This document shows, in pieces, positions 62,934 to 64,000 of a stretch of 64,000 bases of DNA. Under the pieces are notes generated by a model. It saw only the letters and a program-made list of their open reading frames with translations. It had not been told where the DNA came from and did no database searches. Location of the stretch: NCBI GenBank assembly GCA_001442985.1, contig LDYB01000018.1, forward strand, positions 124,001 through 188,000, read 5' to 3'. This stretch comes from Armatimonadetes bacterium DC (GTDB lineage: Bacteria > Armatimonadota > Fimbriimonadia > Fimbriimonadales > GBS-DC). The translations under genes and the position numbers were made by a program. The stretch's first letter is position 1; the number at the start of each line of letters is the position of its first letter.

Positions 62934-63623
62934 ATGCCGATTTTCAGGCGCGGGTGTCGCTGGGTACGCCGACAGCGGTGGCGCTATCTGGATCAAACGC
63001 TCTCGGAGTCGGAACGCGCGGCTGTGGAACGCCATCTGAGCACATGTATTGCATGCCGTGCGCTTATCGCTGAAGCCCAGCTGGCGCTGGAGATGCTCAA
63101 AAAGGGGCAGCCGCTGCCGCCGAATCTCAAGCAGAAACTGGAGCCGCCGCGCACGATAAGTCTCGTGCGGATTGCCCTCGTGCTAATCGTGCTGGCACTT
63201 GGGGCAGGAGCCGTCTACTGGTCGTTCTCCCCTGAGGCGAAAGCGTGGATTCTGAGGCAGGAAGTCGTGTTCCCTGAGGTGGCGCCTGACGCGCCGAAGC
63301 CTCCTGTGGCGGTTCTGGAGCCATCCCCTCAATCAGCCCCGCCTGAGACGCCCCAACAGCCCCCTGCGGAAGACCCGAAGCCCCAGCCGAAGCTGTCGGA
63401 AACACCCAAACCTGTCGCTAAGCCTGCGCCCCCTGAGCCTGCTCCAGAACCTGCACGAAAGCCTGCCCGAAGACCCGCCGTGCGTCGGGAACCGCCCCAG
63501 CGCAACCCCGCCCCAAAAGAGCGTGCCACTCAGCCCACTGCCCCGCCCGAAGGCACAATTGAAATCTACGACGCCGAGGGCAACCTGATTCGACGCCAGA
63601 AAATACAGGAGGAACGCCGATGA
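62934..63623 (+). CDS. Membrane zf-HC2 protein with Pro/Glu-rich exterior
   Basis: A 229-residue protein built like an anti-sigma factor: N-terminal HLSTCIACRALIAEAQLAL with the H-x3-C-x2-C zinc motif (about residues 33-52), a membrane helix near 77-97 (VRIALVLIVLALGAGAVYW), then a long Pro/Glu/Lys-rich exterior. But no sigma factor gene is adjacent; the STN gene overlaps its stop by 4 bp. GGGAGGG precedes the ATG. Confidence 0.82.
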   Translation: MPIFRRGCRWVRRQRWRYLDQTLSESERAAVERHLSTCIACRALIAEAQLALEMLKKGQPLPPNLKQKLEPPRTISLVRIALVLIVLALGAGAVYWSFSPEAKAWILRQEVVFPEVAPDAPKPPVAVLEPSPQSAPPETPQQPPAEDPKPQPKLSETPKPVAKPAPPEPAPEPARKPARRPAVRREPPQRNPAPKERATQPTAPPEGTIEIYDAEGNLIRRQKIQEERR

Positions 63624-64000
63624 GACGCCTTCAGGAAGAGCCGCGCATCACTCTTGAGGCACAGGGCAAAGATGCTCGCGAGGTCTTTGCCGAACTGTTC
63701 GCGCAGGCGCAGAAAAGTTTCGTGGTGAATGTGGCGGTGGAGCGCAAGGTCTACCTGAGCCTGAAGGAGGTGCCCTTCTTTAATGCGCTCAAGCTGCTCT
63801 GCGAGGCGACGCAGACCCGCTTTGCGGTTCGGGATGGGGTCTACTACATCGAGCCGCTGGGCGCGAGCCTGCCTCCCGAATCGCCCCCGCCTGCTGAAGC
63901 GAAGCGCATACGGCTGGTGGGCACGGCGATACCCCTGCGTACCGTCGCTCGTGAGATAGAAAAGCAGGCAGGGATGCGCGTGGAGGTCGCACCCGATGTG
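63620..64000 (+). CDS. Protein with repeated STN-like domains, 5' end only
   Basis: ATG 63620 overlaps the upstream stop (ATGA); AGGAGG lies 9 nt before it. The first 127 residues contain two STN-like units: ITLEAQGKDAREVFAELFAQ with SLKEVPFFNALKLLCEATQT, then IRLVGTAIPLRTVAREIEKQ. There is no signal peptide at this start. It may be a third relative of the STN proteins at 34.0 and 50.5 kb. Continues beyond the window. Confidence 0.8.
   Translation, partial: MRRLQEEPRITLEAQGKDAREVFAELFAQAQKSFVVNVAVERKVYLSLKEVPFFNALKLLCEATQTRFAVRDGVYYIEPLGASLPPESPPPAEAKRIRLVGTAIPLRTVAREIEKQAGMRVEVAPDV

Overview
The window looks like a chromosomal piece of a thermophilic member of the Armatimonadota, most likely the Fimbriimonadales. 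This is an inference. It rests on the prepilin head ([20 protein letters not shown] followed by [15 protein letters not shown]), the dockerin-like tail of a secreted protein, several DUF1573/STN-type exported proteins, the GC-rich low-redundancy housekeeping genes, and a large CRISPR array whose repeat ends in ATTGAAAC. No rRNA or tRNA gene, transposase, integrase or phage gene was seen.

Layout. 1-6.6 kb: end of a secreted DUF4394-type protein, dapB-dapA, trmD, an Uma2 protein, a TPR lipoprotein and an NhaC-type antiporter. 6.6-15.1 kb: a small basic protein, ligA, an M16 peptidase, nicotinamidase and nicotinate phosphoribosyltransferase, an exonuclease, a pseudopilin and a dockerin-tailed protein. 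15.3-20.9 kb (minus strand): AbrB-like regulator, tilS, an ECF sigma factor, its zf-HC2 anti-sigma factor and an HtrA/PDZ protein without a protease triad, in overlapping order. 21.0-24.5 kb: dispersed repeats, then a complete CRISPR unit of 42 repeats with leader and promoter on the right and an intrinsic terminator on the left, and no cas genes. 24.6-29.9 kb: a nucleotide-sugar cluster (two nucleotidyltransferases, a DegT aminotransferase, two Gfo/Idh/MocA dehydrogenases). 30-41.6 kb: a lone ABC permease, sulfurtransferase, diguanylate cyclase, an STN-domain exported protein, a DUF1573 protein with a dead metalloprotease-like domain, an OPT transporter, and a GerMN/FHA pair. 41.6-49.3 kb: 2-oxoacid dehydrogenase E1 alpha, E1 beta and E2, then murA-mreB and tsaD. 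49.3-57 kb: a membrane protein, a second STN protein, a dicarboxylate symporter, a GHMP kinase, an amidohydrolase and efp. 57-64 kb: galT, lexA, two unknown genes, an alcohol dehydrogenase/sugar isomerase pair, an aldo/keto reductase, and a membrane zf-HC2 protein followed by the start of a third STN protein.

Regulation is the most interesting layer. Two promoter-like architectures recur. (1) A -10 box (TATAAT, TACAAT, TATACT or TAGAAT) ends exactly 7 nt (twice 6 nt) before the start codon of nine genes, which implies leaderless mRNAs. (2) A bipartite element, GCAGGA-N17-GAA, sits 37-40 nt upstream of the start codon of five unrelated genes. I know of no description of it; it may be an alternative-sigma promoter or a leader element. 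Intergenic space is also shaped by three families of hairpin-rich dispersed repeats, and the oldest CRISPR spacer resembles one of them.
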